A stretch of DNA of 64,000 nucleotides from an uncultured Muriicola sp. (GCA_945786965.1 CALZFZ010000066.1:1-64000), one strand, 5' to 3'. Shown: positions 1-9,092, counted from the stretch's first letter. A program made the numbers and translations. Notes: generated by a model from the sequence alone, not told the origin.

Positions 1-282
1 ATCGTAAGCCGGGTGCACTGCCACCAGCTGTCCTTGTAAATGTGTGGAAAGTTCTGTGATCTCCAACCCATACGAATTGATTTTCCCTTTTAGTTCATCG
101 CAATAGTCCTGGCTTTCCGCGGCTTTGTCAAGATCTATTAAAAAGTGCTCCCAGGTTGGAATTTGAATTCCTTTATACCCAAGATCCGCAGCCCATTGAC
201 ACATTCCATCCAGCGAATTAAATGGAGCTTTATTGTCTACGAACTGGGCCAGGAAAACTGCCGGTCCTTTTATCGTTTTCAT
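1..282 (-). CDS. Sugar phosphate isomerase/epimerase, TIM barrel (partial, C-terminus off the window)
   Basis: The reading frame runs on the minus strand from an ATG at 282 to the window edge without a stop, giving the first 94 residues (start MKTIKGPAVFLAQFVDN). The segment CQWAADLGYKGIQIPTWEHF is the beta1-alpha1 region typical of xylose-isomerase-like TIM-barrel (AP endonuclease 2 fold) proteins that isomerise or epimerise sugars or keto-sugars. There is no signal peptide, so it is probably cytoplasmic, unlike the two other TIM-barrel proteins of this island. It is divergent from the GMC dehydrogenase starting at 417 and probably acts on the same catabolic substrate. The start is supported by an AAGGAA stretch just upstream. 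The exact reaction cannot be read from the sequence. Confidence 0.75.
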   Translation of the reverse strand, partial: MKTIKGPAVFLAQFVDNKAPFNSLDGMCQWAADLGYKGIQIPTWEHFLIDLDKAAESQDYCDELKGKINSYGLEITELSTHLQGQLVAVHPAYD

Positions 283-416
283 ATGAATTCCTTAGTATAT
301 TATTGATTTTGTCTTTTTAGTCCCTTTCAGAATTAAGTCCTATATTTAATAGATCAATTATCAAATCACTGGACCTTAAGGGAACGTCATAAATATAGGA
401 AATACCTCAGAATTAA

Positions 417-2135
417 ATGAACAATACCCAGGACATTGTTGAAAAATACTACGATGCCATAGTAGTAGGAACGGGAATAACTGGTGGATGGGCTGCCAAA
501 GAGCTTTGTGAGAACGGACTTAAAACCCTTGTGCTGGATCGGGGACGTATGGTTAAGCATAATGAAGACTACCCAACCATGAACATGGACCCCTGGGACC
601 TCCCGAACAATAATGAACTTAGCCTGGAAGATAAAAAGAACTACCATAAACAATTTCGTGTGGGCTGGGCCCCAAAAGAGGACATAAAGCATTTTTTTGT
701 AAACGACCTGGAGCATCCCTATCAGGAGACCAAACGTTTTGATTGGATAAGAGGGTATCATGTGGGAGGTCGTTCTATAACCTGGGGTCGACAGAGTTAT
801 CGCTGGAGTGATCTCGATTTTGAAGCCAACCTTAAAGAAGGCATAGCCGTTGACTGGCCGGTACGTTATAATGATATTGCTCCCTGGTATGATAAGGTGG
901 AGGCCTATATTGGTGTAAGTGGAGAAAAACTGGGGTTGCCTCAACTCCCGGATGGTCAATTTCAGCCTCCGATGGACCTGACCTGCCCCGAAGAGGACTT
1001 TAAAAAGGTAATGGCTGAAAAGTTCGATGACGACCGAATTCTTACAATTGGACGGGTGGCTCATATCACGGATACAAAGGCACAAATAGAGGGAAGAACT
1101 CCTTGTCAATACAGAAACCGATGCTGGAGGGGTTGTCCGTTTGGCGGTTATTTCAGCAGCAACTCTTCAACACTGCCAGCTGCAGAACGCACGGGAAATT
1201 TAACACTCCGTCCCAATTCAATAGTATATGAGGTGATCTACGATGACATCACCCAAAAGGCCACAGGTGTAAAGGTGATAGACACAGAGACCCATGAAAA
1301 ATTTGAATATTACGCCAAGGTAATTTTCCTGTGTGCTTCGGCAATGGCTTCAGTTGGCATTTTGCTGAAATCAAAGTCGGAACGCTTTCCTAATGGGATC
1401 GGGAATAATTATGACCAGGTAGGCCGCAATATCATGGACCATCACTACCAATTGGGCGCCAGTGCCAAAATTGATGGTCATTTAGACAAATATTACAAAG
1501 GCAGAAGGCCAAATGGATTTTATATTCCGCGGTTTGTAAACCTGGACGATAAAACAAGAAAACGGGAATACCTCCGTGGTTTTGGTTATCAAGGAGGGGC
1601 TAGCAGAGGCGATTGGTCTGCCACCATAGCAGAAATGCAATATGGAAAAAAATTGAAAGAAAGCATCCTTAAACCGGGAGCATGGCAAATTGGAGTATCG
1701 GGTTTTGGAGAAATGCTGCCCTATGACGACAACAGGGTAACACTCAGTAAAACACATAAAGACCAATGGGGCCTTCCACAACTCGATTTTGATGTGGAAT
1801 TTAAAGACAACGAATATAAAATGAGGGAAGATATCATAAGGCAGATCGTATTGATGTATGAGGCCGCAGGATTCAGGGACATACAGCCTTATGAAAATGA
1901 TACGGGTCCGGGTTTAGGGATCCATGAAATGGGTGGTGCCAGGATGGGTTGGAACCCCCGTACCTCGGTGGTGAACAAAAACAATCAGGTACATGCGGTC
2001 CCCAATATTTATATTACCGATGGAGCTTTTATGACTTCGGCCAGTTGTGTAAATCCTTCACTAACATATATGGCCTTTACGGCCAGAGCGGCTAACCATG
2101 CTGCCACTGAATTTAAAGCAGGTAAATTTTCATAA
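417..2135 (+). CDS. GMC-family FAD-dependent oxidoreductase, paralog 1
   Basis: This 572-residue glucose-methanol-choline type flavoprotein has the N-terminal dinucleotide-binding motif GTGITG at residues 18-23, followed by the strand end TLVLDRGR. The C-terminal GMC_oxred_C part has H503 in HEMGGARMG and N546 in CVNPSLT, the expected catalytic His/Asn pair. A cysteine-rich segment (CQYRNRCWRGCPFG, near residues 230-243) is shared with the paralog at 6718. Members of this bacterial branch oxidise sugars or glycosides, often at C3, with a small 'subunit 3' partner. No partner gene adjoins this copy; the nearest is at 8436. There is no signal peptide, so export would need a Tat-bearing partner. 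An ASCH gene follows after 10 bases. The family is certain; the substrate is unknown. Confidence 0.92.
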   Translation: MNNTQDIVEKYYDAIVVGTGITGGWAAKELCENGLKTLVLDRGRMVKHNEDYPTMNMDPWDLPNNNELSLEDKKNYHKQFRVGWAPKEDIKHFFVNDLEHPYQETKRFDWIRGYHVGGRSITWGRQSYRWSDLDFEANLKEGIAVDWPVRYNDIAPWYDKVEAYIGVSGEKLGLPQLPDGQFQPPMDLTCPEEDFKKVMAEKFDDDRILTIGRVAHITDTKAQIEGRTPCQYRNRCWRGCPFGGYFSSNSSTLPAAERTGNLTLRPNSIVYEVIYDDITQKATGVKVIDTETHEKFEYYAKVIFLCASAMASVGILLKSKSERFPNGIGNNYDQVGRNIMDHHYQLGASAKIDGHLDKYYKGRRPNGFYIPRFVNLDDKTRKREYLRGFGYQGGASRGDWSATIAEMQYGKKLKESILKPGAWQIGVSGFGEMLPYDDNRVTLSKTHKDQWGLPQLDFDVEFKDNEYKMREDIIRQIVLMYEAAGFRDIQPYENDTGPGLGIHEMGGARMGWNPRTSVVNKNNQVHAVPNIYITDGAFMTSASCVNPSLTYMAFTARAANHAATEFKAGKFS

Positions 2136-2145
2136 CGTATATTCA

Positions 2146-2613
2146 ATGAAGAACGCATCAGCACGAAATTTATGGGGAGATTATTTGGATTCCCACTTGG
2201 AATACGCCTTTGCGGAAGAGCCAACGGTTACGCATTTTTGCGATAATGAAAAAGATGCCAATACATGCCTGAAATTAGTTCTTAAAGGTGTTAAAAAGGC
2301 TACCTCGCATTCGCTACTTGGACTTCAATACAGAAAAGAGCGGTTACCCAAAATAGGTGATTTTACCATCATTACAGACTGGAAAGGGAATGCAAAATGT
2401 ATAGTGAGGACTGTGGCAGTGCAATTAAAACCCTTTTTCAGCATCCGCGAATCCTACGCGAAACTGGAAGGGGAAGGCGATAAATCATTGGCGTACTGGA
2501 AAAAAACACATTGGGACTATTACACCCGGGAATTAGAACCATTCGGACGTGTTCCCCGGGATTCTATGATTGTGGTCTGTGAGGTCTTTGAAAAGGTCTT
2601 TGAGCGGAAGTAG
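2146..2613 (+). CDS. ASCH domain protein
   Basis: The 155-residue protein carries the ASCH fold, a PUA-like beta barrel: the KGVKKATSHS segment, then GDFTIITDWKGNAKCIVRT, and a C-terminal DSMIVVCEVFEKVF strand. Characterised ASCH proteins bind RNA or act on modified nucleosides (YqfB is an N4-acetylcytidine amidohydrolase; ZmASCH is a ribonuclease). The frame is open back to 2098, inside the GMC gene, but the ATG at 2146 follows the GMC stop and gives the normal family N-terminus, so I chose it. It may be co-transcribed with the GMC gene, with no obvious link to sugar oxidation. Its 3' end faces the Gfo/Idh gene 15 bases away, with no terminator visible between them. Confidence 0.85.
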   Translation: MKNASARNLWGDYLDSHLEYAFAEEPTVTHFCDNEKDANTCLKLVLKGVKKATSHSLLGLQYRKERLPKIGDFTIITDWKGNAKCIVRTVAVQLKPFFSIRESYAKLEGEGDKSLAYWKKTHWDYYTRELEPFGRVPRDSMIVVCEVFEKVFERK

Positions 2614-2627
2614 TTTAGCGCATTTGC

Positions 2628-3764
2628 CTAATCCAAGTCTACCCAAACATTTCCCCCTTTATGGGAAGCAACGGATGCTTCAATAAAATTGAGTCCGCGT
2701 ACCCCGTCGGTAATGGTAGGGAATTCTCCATCATTATATTTCTCTCCGCGAATAGCCCTGGCAACCCCCAAATAAATATTGGCCATGGAATCAAAGATCC
2801 CTTCCGGGTGACCGGGTGGTAGCTTAGTACCATTTAGCGATAATTTGGAATTATAGGCATGCCCGGGTTTATATACCTGCATGGCTTCTGTATCGCTAAG
2901 TTTATAGAGAAAATTAGGCCGTTCCTGTTCCCACAGCAAGCCAAATTTTTCACCGTAAATGCGAATGGCCAAGCCATTTTCTTCGCCCGTAGCTACCTGA
3001 CTGGCTCTGATAACCCCTTTTACATGGTCTCCCATCCGGATCAAGGCGGTACCATCCACATCCATCTGGTTGTCTGCATAGAGGTAGTTAAAATCACACA
3101 ATAAAGATTTTATTTTTAATCCCGTGGTATATTCAATTAGGTTAAAAGCATGCACTCCTATATCGCCCATGCAGGAACTTATACCTGCTTTCTTTGGATC
3201 TAATCGCCATACCGTAGATCGCTTTGCCTTGTCGTGAATGATGGTATTGATCCAGCCCTGATAGTACCTGGCATCTACTTTATGGATTTTTCCCAAAACG
3301 CCTGCTTTGATCATCTCGCGCATCTGGCGTACCATGGGATATCCTGTATAGGTGTGGGTCACCGCAAATACGGTACCTGCCTTTTTATGGGCTTCCCTTA
3401 ATATTTTAGCTTCTTCATAGGTAGTGGTCATGGGCTTTTCACAGATCACATGAAATCCATTATCCAACAATTTTTTCGCCATCGGAAAATGAAGAAAATT
3501 GGGTGTCAGGATAGAACATACCTGTATACGTTCATCCTTGGGTAATTTCAATTCTTCTTCCACCAGGGTGTCAAAATCCTTGTATATCCTATTGGTAGGG
3601 ACATCAATTTGTTTTGCAAATCCTAAATTTTCTTCAAAATTCGGATTAAAGACAGCCCCAACTATCTCATAATTATCATTGATAAAAGAGGCAACACGAT
3701 GCAGCACTCCAATAAGGGAGTCACCACCGCCACCTAATATTCCAAGTCTTATTTTTTTAGGCAT
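2628..3764 (-). CDS. Gfo/Idh/MocA family oxidoreductase
   Basis: The 378-residue protein has an N-terminal Rossmann domain with the glycine-rich loop LGILGGGGDSL (residues 7-17), the family signature EKP at 109-111, and a C-terminal substrate domain containing GDIGVHAFNLIEY. Such enzymes use NAD(P) to oxidise or reduce a sugar, inositol or keto-sugar hydroxyl. There is no signal peptide, so it is cytoplasmic. It is the last gene of a tight minus-strand operon (TIM barrel, DinB, MFS permease, this gene; gaps of 13-18 bases). This suggests it processes the imported sugar, for example by reducing a 3-keto intermediate. The direction of the reaction is inferred. Confidence 0.9.
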   Translation of the reverse strand: MPKKIRLGILGGGGDSLIGVLHRVASFINDNYEIVGAVFNPNFEENLGFAKQIDVPTNRIYKDFDTLVEEELKLPKDERIQVCSILTPNFLHFPMAKKLLDNGFHVICEKPMTTTYEEAKILREAHKKAGTVFAVTHTYTGYPMVRQMREMIKAGVLGKIHKVDARYYQGWINTIIHDKAKRSTVWRLDPKKAGISSCMGDIGVHAFNLIEYTTGLKIKSLLCDFNYLYADNQMDVDGTALIRMGDHVKGVIRASQVATGEENGLAIRIYGEKFGLLWEQERPNFLYKLSDTEAMQVYKPGHAYNSKLSLNGTKLPPGHPEGIFDSMANIYLGVARAIRGEKYNDGEFPTITDGVRGLNFIEASVASHKGGNVWVDLD

Positions 3765-3777
3765 CTTATTCTATATA

Positions 3778-5007
3778 TTACTTTTTATATTCTATTACTT
3801 CATTCTTAAAAAATATGGCAAAAAGTATGGATACTACTAGAGCAAAAATAGCAGGGAAGGTCCAAATACTGCCCCAATCATGTACATTTTCTGAAACGAG
3901 GTACATATCCGAAATTTTGCCAGCCACCCAAAATCCTATCAGCATACCAAAACCGTAAGTAGCCAGGGTTATTAACCCTTGAGCCGCGCTTTTGTATTTT
4001 TCACCTGCTTTGGAATCCGTATAAATTTGTCCTGATACAAAGAAAAAATCATAGCAAATACCATGCAGCGCTATCCCCAATATTAGCATAAATGCCAGGT
4101 CGCCTGCATTTCCATAAGCAAATAATACATACCTAAGAGTCCAGGCCAACATCCCTGCCATAATGGTTTTCTTGAAACCAAAATGCTTAAAGAAAAATGG
4201 CAGCAGTAACATGAACAATACTTCTGATGCCTGTCCTATTGTCATTTTGCCTGTAGGATTATTCATCCCGATCTCGGCAAGAAACGGATTCGCGTTCTGG
4301 TAATAAAAAGCAAGAGGGATGCAAATTAAAATGGATGATATGAAAAAGATAAGGAAATTCCGGTCCTTCAATAATTTAAGGGCATCCAATCCTAAAATAT
4401 CAGAAATACTTACCTTTTCCGCGCGATCTGCAGTAGGTGGTGTCTTAGGTAATGTGAAACTAAATAATCCTAAAACAGCCGAAGCTATTGCAACCATTAA
4501 GAATGTATTTTTTAGCATTCCTTCACCCCTTGATTCCGGTGAATCCCAGAGAAAAACATAACTGATGATTAAGCCTGCCACGATCCATCCGATAGTTCCG
4601 AAGACGCGCACAAATGAAAACTCCTTGGCAGGGTCTTTCATTTGATTAAAAGAAATGGAATTTACCAGGGCAAGGGTGGGCATGTAAATGATCATATACC
4701 CTAAAACATACGGGTAAAAGCCTGCAAAATCGACCGAGTTATACATTTGATACATCAAGACAGCACCCACTAAATGCAACACCGCCAGAATACGCTCTGC
4801 ATTAAAATACCGGTCGGCTATGAGTCCAATGATAAATGGCGCAATTATAGCCCCCCAGCTTTGGGTAGAAAATGCCATGGCTATTTCTCCGCCGCTTGCC
4901 CGCAAGTTATCCCCCAAAAAAGTCCCCAGAGTTACAAACCAACCTCCCCAAATAAAAAATTCAAGGAACATCATAAAGGATAACTGTATTTTAATTTTCG
5001 TGTTCAT
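3778..5007 (-). CDS. MFS permease, nucleoside:H+ symporter (NupG/XapB-like) family
   Basis: The 409-residue protein has about 12 hydrophobic segments. The first is FMMFLEFFIWGGWFVTLGTF, a hallmark of the Nuc_H_symport branch of the major facilitator superfamily, followed by the loop GLIADRYFNAERILA. It is an inner-membrane proton symporter. In Bacteroidota members of this branch are often found in sugar or glycoside clusters, so a sugar derivative is a likelier substrate than a nucleoside. It lies between a DinB gene (18 bases upstream) and Gfo/Idh (13 bases downstream) in one operon. It would be the import step for a product made in the periplasm by the GMC system. The family is clear; the substrate is inferred from context. 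Confidence 0.85.
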   Translation of the reverse strand: MNTKIKIQLSFMMFLEFFIWGGWFVTLGTFLGDNLRASGGEIAMAFSTQSWGAIIAPFIIGLIADRYFNAERILAVLHLVGAVLMYQMYNSVDFAGFYPYVLGYMIIYMPTLALVNSISFNQMKDPAKEFSFVRVFGTIGWIVAGLIISYVFLWDSPESRGEGMLKNTFLMVAIASAVLGLFSFTLPKTPPTADRAEKVSISDILGLDALKLLKDRNFLIFFISSILICIPLAFYYQNANPFLAEIGMNNPTGKMTIGQASEVLFMLLLPFFFKHFGFKKTIMAGMLAWTLRYVLFAYGNAGDLAFMLILGIALHGICYDFFFVSGQIYTDSKAGEKYKSAAQGLITLATYGFGMLIGFWVAGKISDMYLVSENVHDWGSIWTFPAIFALVVSILFAIFFKNEVIEYKK

Positions 5008-5025
5008 TCTTGGCTGTTTAAGTAA

Positions 5026-5469
5026 TTATCGTTTGTAAAAAACAAAGTCGAGTGGGATCGGTTCAAGACCATTCTCCCTTAGATCCATCAAAATCTGAGC
5101 CCTGTGATGGGTTGAATGATTAATGATATGAAATAACATATCTTGTATTGTATTGGTAAACAAACGCCCTTCGGTATTTTCATAGTCTATTCGTTCCTCA
5201 TAATCATCTGTATTAGTGATGATCTCAAAAGTATTTCGCTGATTCTCATAATGAATGTCTTCCCAGTCTTTTACCGGATGGAAATGCCATGCCTCCATAG
5301 TAGCCGAATTCCCTACAATTCTGGCATTCCAAATATGATGGGCATTTAACAAGTGGCTGAAAAGCTTTATGCTTCGCTCCGGTACCTTTGTTAATTTATT
5401 ACATGCTTCTATTAGCTGTTTATTACTATAAAAGTTGTAATCAAAAAGTTCATTAAAGAATTCTTCCAT
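5026..5469 (-). CDS. DinB-family four-helix protein
   Basis: The 147-residue protein has the DinB/YfiT layout: a helix ending LFSHLLNAHHIWNARI (near residues 36-51) and a C-terminal helix MLFHIINHSTHHRAQIL, supplying the histidines of a divalent-metal site. DinB-like proteins include thiol-dependent transferases and isomerases as well as many members of unknown function. The gene is second in the minus-strand operon, 14 bases after the TIM-barrel gene and 18 before the MFS gene. Its tight placement suggests a role in the catabolic island rather than DNA damage. No reaction can be assigned. Confidence 0.82.
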   Translation of the reverse strand: MEEFFNELFDYNFYSNKQLIEACNKLTKVPERSIKLFSHLLNAHHIWNARIVGNSATMEAWHFHPVKDWEDIHYENQRNTFEIITNTDDYEERIDYENTEGRLFTNTIQDMLFHIINHSTHHRAQILMDLRENGLEPIPLDFVFYKR

Positions 5470-5483
5470 TGAGATTCTGTGTA

Positions 5484-6485
5484 TTATGTAAGTTTAGCTG
5501 CTGCATTCAGCATTAATGTTTTTGTTGCCATGATGCCTTCAACTTCTCCAAGTTCATCGCCTTCATATTCTACACCTACAAAACCGGTGTAGCCGGCATC
5601 TTTTACTATTTGAAGCATTTTAACGTAGTCTATTTCGGTTTCATTTCCGTTGGCATCAAAGTTGTGCGATTTTGCACTTACCGCTTTGGCAAAAGGCATT
5701 AATTCCGTTACTCCTTTATAGATATCGTACATCTCTGCGCATCCCGCCCGGTAATCTGCCGGATCATTTCTTCGGATACAGAAATTGCCAAAATCGGGCA
5801 GCGTTCCACAATTATCCATCCCAACCTTGGTCATCACCTCAGCTAACATAGCAGCATTGGAGGAAAGTCCGCCATGGTTTTCTACAAGCACGTTGATATT
5901 CTTCTCCCTGGCATAGGTAGCCAGTTGTGTAAGTCCGTCTACTGAATTAGGTACCCACTCTTCGGGCACACTGCTTCCGGCAAGGTTAACACGTATAGAA
6001 TGGCACCCCATAGCACTGGCTGCATCTACCCATTTAAAATGATTCTCAGCAGCACTTTTTCGTGTTGCCGCATCGGAAGTTGCAAGGTCTCCCTGCCCAT
6101 CGATCATGATGAGCACATTCGTTAAACCGTGTTTTTCAGCTTCGGCATTCGATTTCTCTACAAAAGCGGCCATTGCCTCGGCACTGTAGTTTGCAGCTTC
6201 CAGTTCCTTATTATACAATTGACTCACGTATTCCAGACCACTGAACCCCCATTCCTTGGCTTTTGCGGCAAAAGAATATGGATCCAATTCTCCGTTCCTG
6301 ATCATTCTGTGGACAGACCATTGAGCCAATGATAATTTAAAAAATGGCGCTGCCGTTTCCATCACGGATTCCATTTCATTTTCTTTGCTCTCATCTTTTT
6401 TGGCTTCTTTGCAGCCATAAATTCCCAGGACAGATAATCCGATTCCTGCCGTTGTTGTGTTCTTTACAAAATTTCTTCTTTTCAT
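5484..6485 (-). CDS. Exported TIM-barrel sugar isomerase/epimerase, Tat-like signal with lipobox
   Basis: The 333-residue protein starts MKRRNFVKN, a twin-arginine-like motif, followed by a hydrophobic stretch ending LGIYGC. The cysteine at 25 could be lipidated, giving a membrane-anchored periplasmic protein. A charged linker rich in K, E and M (residues 26-44) precedes the barrel. The body (LSLAQWSVHRMI, GLEYVSQLY, SIRVNLAGSS, VLVENHGGLSSN, GTLPDFGNFC, FVGVEYEGDE) is a xylose-isomerase-like TIM barrel, with E and H metal ligands implied by VENHGG and GVEYEGD. It is the first gene of the four-gene minus-strand operon and is divergent from GMC paralog 2 across 232 bases. An epimerase, isomerase or 3-keto-sugar role is plausible; the substrate is unknown. 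Confidence 0.85.
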   Translation of the reverse strand: MKRRNFVKNTTTAGIGLSVLGIYGCKEAKKDESKENEMESVMETAAPFFKLSLAQWSVHRMIRNGELDPYSFAAKAKEWGFSGLEYVSQLYNKELEAANYSAEAMAAFVEKSNAEAEKHGLTNVLIMIDGQGDLATSDAATRKSAAENHFKWVDAASAMGCHSIRVNLAGSSVPEEWVPNSVDGLTQLATYAREKNINVLVENHGGLSSNAAMLAEVMTKVGMDNCGTLPDFGNFCIRRNDPADYRAGCAEMYDIYKGVTELMPFAKAVSAKSHNFDANGNETEIDYVKMLQIVKDAGYTGFVGVEYEGDELGEVEGIMATKTLMLNAAAKLT

Positions 6486-6679
6486 TGTGTTTGTAATATA
6501 AGGATTAGTACTTACAGACCTTAATTTGACACAGTTTTTAAAACTCAGCCATGATTAAGAAATGGAAAATAATGTATATGTATTAATAATTGATTGTTAA
6601 TTTATTTATTCTCAAGAAAACATTGATTTTATAAGCAAATCAGGAAGAATTAGGGAGTTTAAATGTAGAGAATTAATTT

Positions 6680-6687
6680 TATATTTG
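6680..6687 (+). promoter_or_regulatory. Candidate Bacteroidota promoter (-7 element) for the GMC2 operon
   Basis: TATATTTG matches the Bacteroidota consensus TAnnTTTG exactly and lies 30 bases before the ATG at 6718. A TTTA about 19 bases upstream (6658-6661) is a partial -33 element. Transcription would begin near 6694. This is a sequence match only. Confidence 0.45.
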
Positions 6688-6717
6688 ATACATTTAGCAG
6701 GTAAACAATTCTATTAG

Positions 6718-8436
6718 ATGGGTAAATTTTATTACAATGAAGAGCAGGAATCGTATGATGCGATTGTTGTTGGAACAGGAATCAGTGGAGGCTGGGCTGC
6801 CAAGGAGTTATGTGAAAATGGACTTAAGACCCTGGTCCTGGAACGCGGAAGGATGGTTAAACATCGTGAAGATTATCCTACCGCAAATATGGATTTCTGG
6901 GATTTTCCGAATAATGGGGAACTACCCCCGGAAGAAGTAGCTAAACAGTTAAAGCAGGCGCGTACCGGATATACGGTAAAGGCGCCTCATAATTTTTGGT
7001 TTGTCAATGACCTGGAACATCCTTATAATGAAACAAAACGCTTCGATTGGATGCGTGGATATCATGTAGGAGGAAGATCCTTGCTTTGGGGCCGACATAG
7101 CTACCGCTGGAGCGATCTGGATTTTGAAGCTAATAAAAAGGACCGCATTGCCGTGGATTGGCCGGTGCGCTATAAAGATATTGCACCTTGGTATTCAAGG
7201 GTTGAAACCTATGTTGGGATATCCGGTGAAACTTTAGGACTTCCTCAATTACCGGATAGTGTGTTTGAGCCGATGATGGAACTGAATTGTGTTGAACAAC
7301 ATGTCAGGGAAAAAGTAGCCGAGAATTTTGGGGGACGGGTAATCACATCAGGCCGTGTGGCCCATATTAATAGCGCTAATCAATTTGACGGGGACGGAAG
7401 AACCCGCTGCCAGTATAGGAACAGATGCATCCGGGGGTGTCCTTTTGGAGCTTATTTCAGCAGTAACTCCTCTACCTTACCGGCTGCGGAAGCCACCGGA
7501 AATATGACGCTTAGACCCGATTCTATTGTTCACGAGGTTATGTACGATCCCGATACCAAAAAAGCAACAGGGGTAAAAGTTATTGACAGGGTTACCAAAG
7601 AAACTTTTGAATTTAAAGCTAAGGTGGTCTTCCTGTGTGCCTCTGCCATAGCATCAGCCGCTATTTTGATGCAGTCAAAATCGGACCGTTTTCCAAATGG
7701 AATGGGTAATGACTCAGATCAATTAGGACGTAATATTATGGATCACCATCTTGGAGTAGGCGCCGCAGGGAAATATGACGGGTTTGAAGATAAATTTTAC
7801 AAGGGAAGAAAGCCTAATGGGGTTTATGTGCCACGCTTCCGGAATATTGGCGGGGATACCAATATGAAGGAATTTATTCGCGGATATGGCTATCAGGGCA
7901 GTGGTAGCCGGGGCAATTGGGAAGACGTTGTTTCTGAGATGTCTCATGGGAAAAGCCTTAAAGAAGCTATTCTCAAACCGGGAGGATGGACTTTCGGGAT
8001 CAGTGGTTTTGGTGAAGTGCTGCCCTATGAAGATAACAGGATGACCCTGGACTATGACCAATTAGATGGATGGGGCCTACCTACGGTAACATTTGATGCC
8101 GAGTTTAAAGAAAATGAGTGGAAGATGAGGAAAGATATGAAAGAACAGGCCTATGAGATGCTCTCAAAAGCCGGCCTTAGGGACGTTGAAACCTTTGATA
8201 GGCCAGGGGCCCTAGGTTTGGGGATCCATGAGATGGGTACCGCACGGATGGGAAGAGATCCTAAAACTTCCGTCTTAAACGGATACAACCAGGTACACGC
8301 CGTTCAAAATGTGTATGTAACAGATGGTGCCTTTATGACCTCTGCGGCCTGTGTAAACCCTTCATTGACCTATATGGCATTTACAGCAAGAGCTGCAAAT
8401 CATGCCGCTGAACAACTTAAAAAAGGATTATTATAA
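6718..8436 (+). CDS. GMC-family FAD-dependent oxidoreductase, paralog 2
   Basis: At 572 residues it is the same length as the copy at 417 and collinear with it throughout. It has the FAD motif GTGISG, the RGYHVGGRS loop, the cysteine-rich segment CQYRNRCIRGCPFG, H504 in HEMGTARMG and N547 in CVNPSLT. Unlike paralog 1 it is followed directly by its presumed partner: its TAA overlaps the ATG of the subunit 3 gene by one base (TAATG), so translation is probably coupled. Catalytic subunits of this kind have no signal peptide and are thought to be carried through the Tat pore by the small subunit. The likely role is periplasmic oxidation of a sugar or glycoside, with electrons passed to the respiratory chain. 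C3 oxidation is inferred from related clusters. Confidence 0.93.
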   Translation: MGKFYYNEEQESYDAIVVGTGISGGWAAKELCENGLKTLVLERGRMVKHREDYPTANMDFWDFPNNGELPPEEVAKQLKQARTGYTVKAPHNFWFVNDLEHPYNETKRFDWMRGYHVGGRSLLWGRHSYRWSDLDFEANKKDRIAVDWPVRYKDIAPWYSRVETYVGISGETLGLPQLPDSVFEPMMELNCVEQHVREKVAENFGGRVITSGRVAHINSANQFDGDGRTRCQYRNRCIRGCPFGAYFSSNSSTLPAAEATGNMTLRPDSIVHEVMYDPDTKKATGVKVIDRVTKETFEFKAKVVFLCASAIASAAILMQSKSDRFPNGMGNDSDQLGRNIMDHHLGVGAAGKYDGFEDKFYKGRKPNGVYVPRFRNIGGDTNMKEFIRGYGYQGSGSRGNWEDVVSEMSHGKSLKEAILKPGGWTFGISGFGEVLPYEDNRMTLDYDQLDGWGLPTVTFDAEFKENEWKMRKDMKEQAYEMLSKAGLRDVETFDRPGALGLGIHEMGTARMGRDPKTSVLNGYNQVHAVQNVYVTDGAFMTSAACVNPSLTYMAFTARAANHAAEQLKKGLL

Positions 8437-9083
8437 TGGATAGAAGAGTAGCATTAAAAAATATGGGCCTGGCGCTCGGATATACCGTAGCCACCCCCAC
8501 ACTATTAAGCCTAGTTCAAGGTTGTAAAGAAGTAGAAATAGTTAACTGGACACCTGATTTTTTTACTATAGAACAGGGGAATATCCTTATTAAGCTGGTG
8601 GATATCATCCTGCCTAAAACGGATACCCCTTCTGCCTCTGAAGTGAATGTACATGTATTCTTAGATAGGTTCACAAATGAGATTATGGAAGAGCTTCAGC
8701 AGGATATGACAAAATTGTCTCTTAACAAGTTCATCCAAAATGCACTAATTGAGACCGGAAAGGAGAAAGCCGAGGATCTGACCTCAGAAGACCTGGAACC
8801 TGTTCTGGCGAAAGCTTTGCAAGTCAGTGAAGAAGAGGAAATTGCAAATATGGAACTGATGATTAAAAATACCTCGGCCGCAGCCAAGGGAGAAAATGAC
8901 GCGGTCCCTGACGAGGTCATGAGATACTCTTTTGCTAAAAACCTGCGCGATATGACCATATGGGGATATAAAACTTCAGAATATGTTGGTGAGGAAGTAC
9001 TTGCGTATCTGCCCGTTCCCGGAGAATATATCGGTTGCGGAGATCTTAATGAACTCACAGGGGGCAAAGATTGGTCCCTATAA
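8436..9083 (+). CDS. Gluconate 2-dehydrogenase subunit 3 family protein, Tat/lipoprotein partner of the GMC enzyme
   Basis: The 215-residue protein starts MDRRVALKNMG, a twin-arginine-type motif, with a hydrophobic stretch ending SLVQGC (C30), a possible lipobox. The mature part holds the family features IIKLVDIILPKTDTPSASE(V) near residues 50-70 and the C-terminal PVPGEYIGCGDLNE. In characterised FAD sugar dehydrogenases the small subunit is needed for export and stability of the GMC subunit. The start overlaps the GMC stop by one base. A TIM-barrel gene follows after nine bases. It may also serve the orphan GMC at 417. Whether the cysteine is really lipidated is uncertain, because Q at -2 is uncommon. 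Confidence 0.88.
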   Translation: MDRRVALKNMGLALGYTVATPTLLSLVQGCKEVEIVNWTPDFFTIEQGNILIKLVDIILPKTDTPSASEVNVHVFLDRFTNEIMEELQQDMTKLSLNKFIQNALIETGKEKAEDLTSEDLEPVLAKALQVSEEEEIANMELMIKNTSAAAKGENDAVPDEVMRYSFAKNLRDMTIWGYKTSEYVGEEVLAYLPVPGEYIGCGDLNELTGGKDWSL

Positions 9084-9092
9084 CTTATTTCC

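Noticed and set aside
387-1109. 240-codon open frame on the minus strand opposite the GMC gene
   Set aside because: It lies wholly antisense to a conserved GMC dehydrogenase, has no recognisable domain and a composition explained by the opposite frame.
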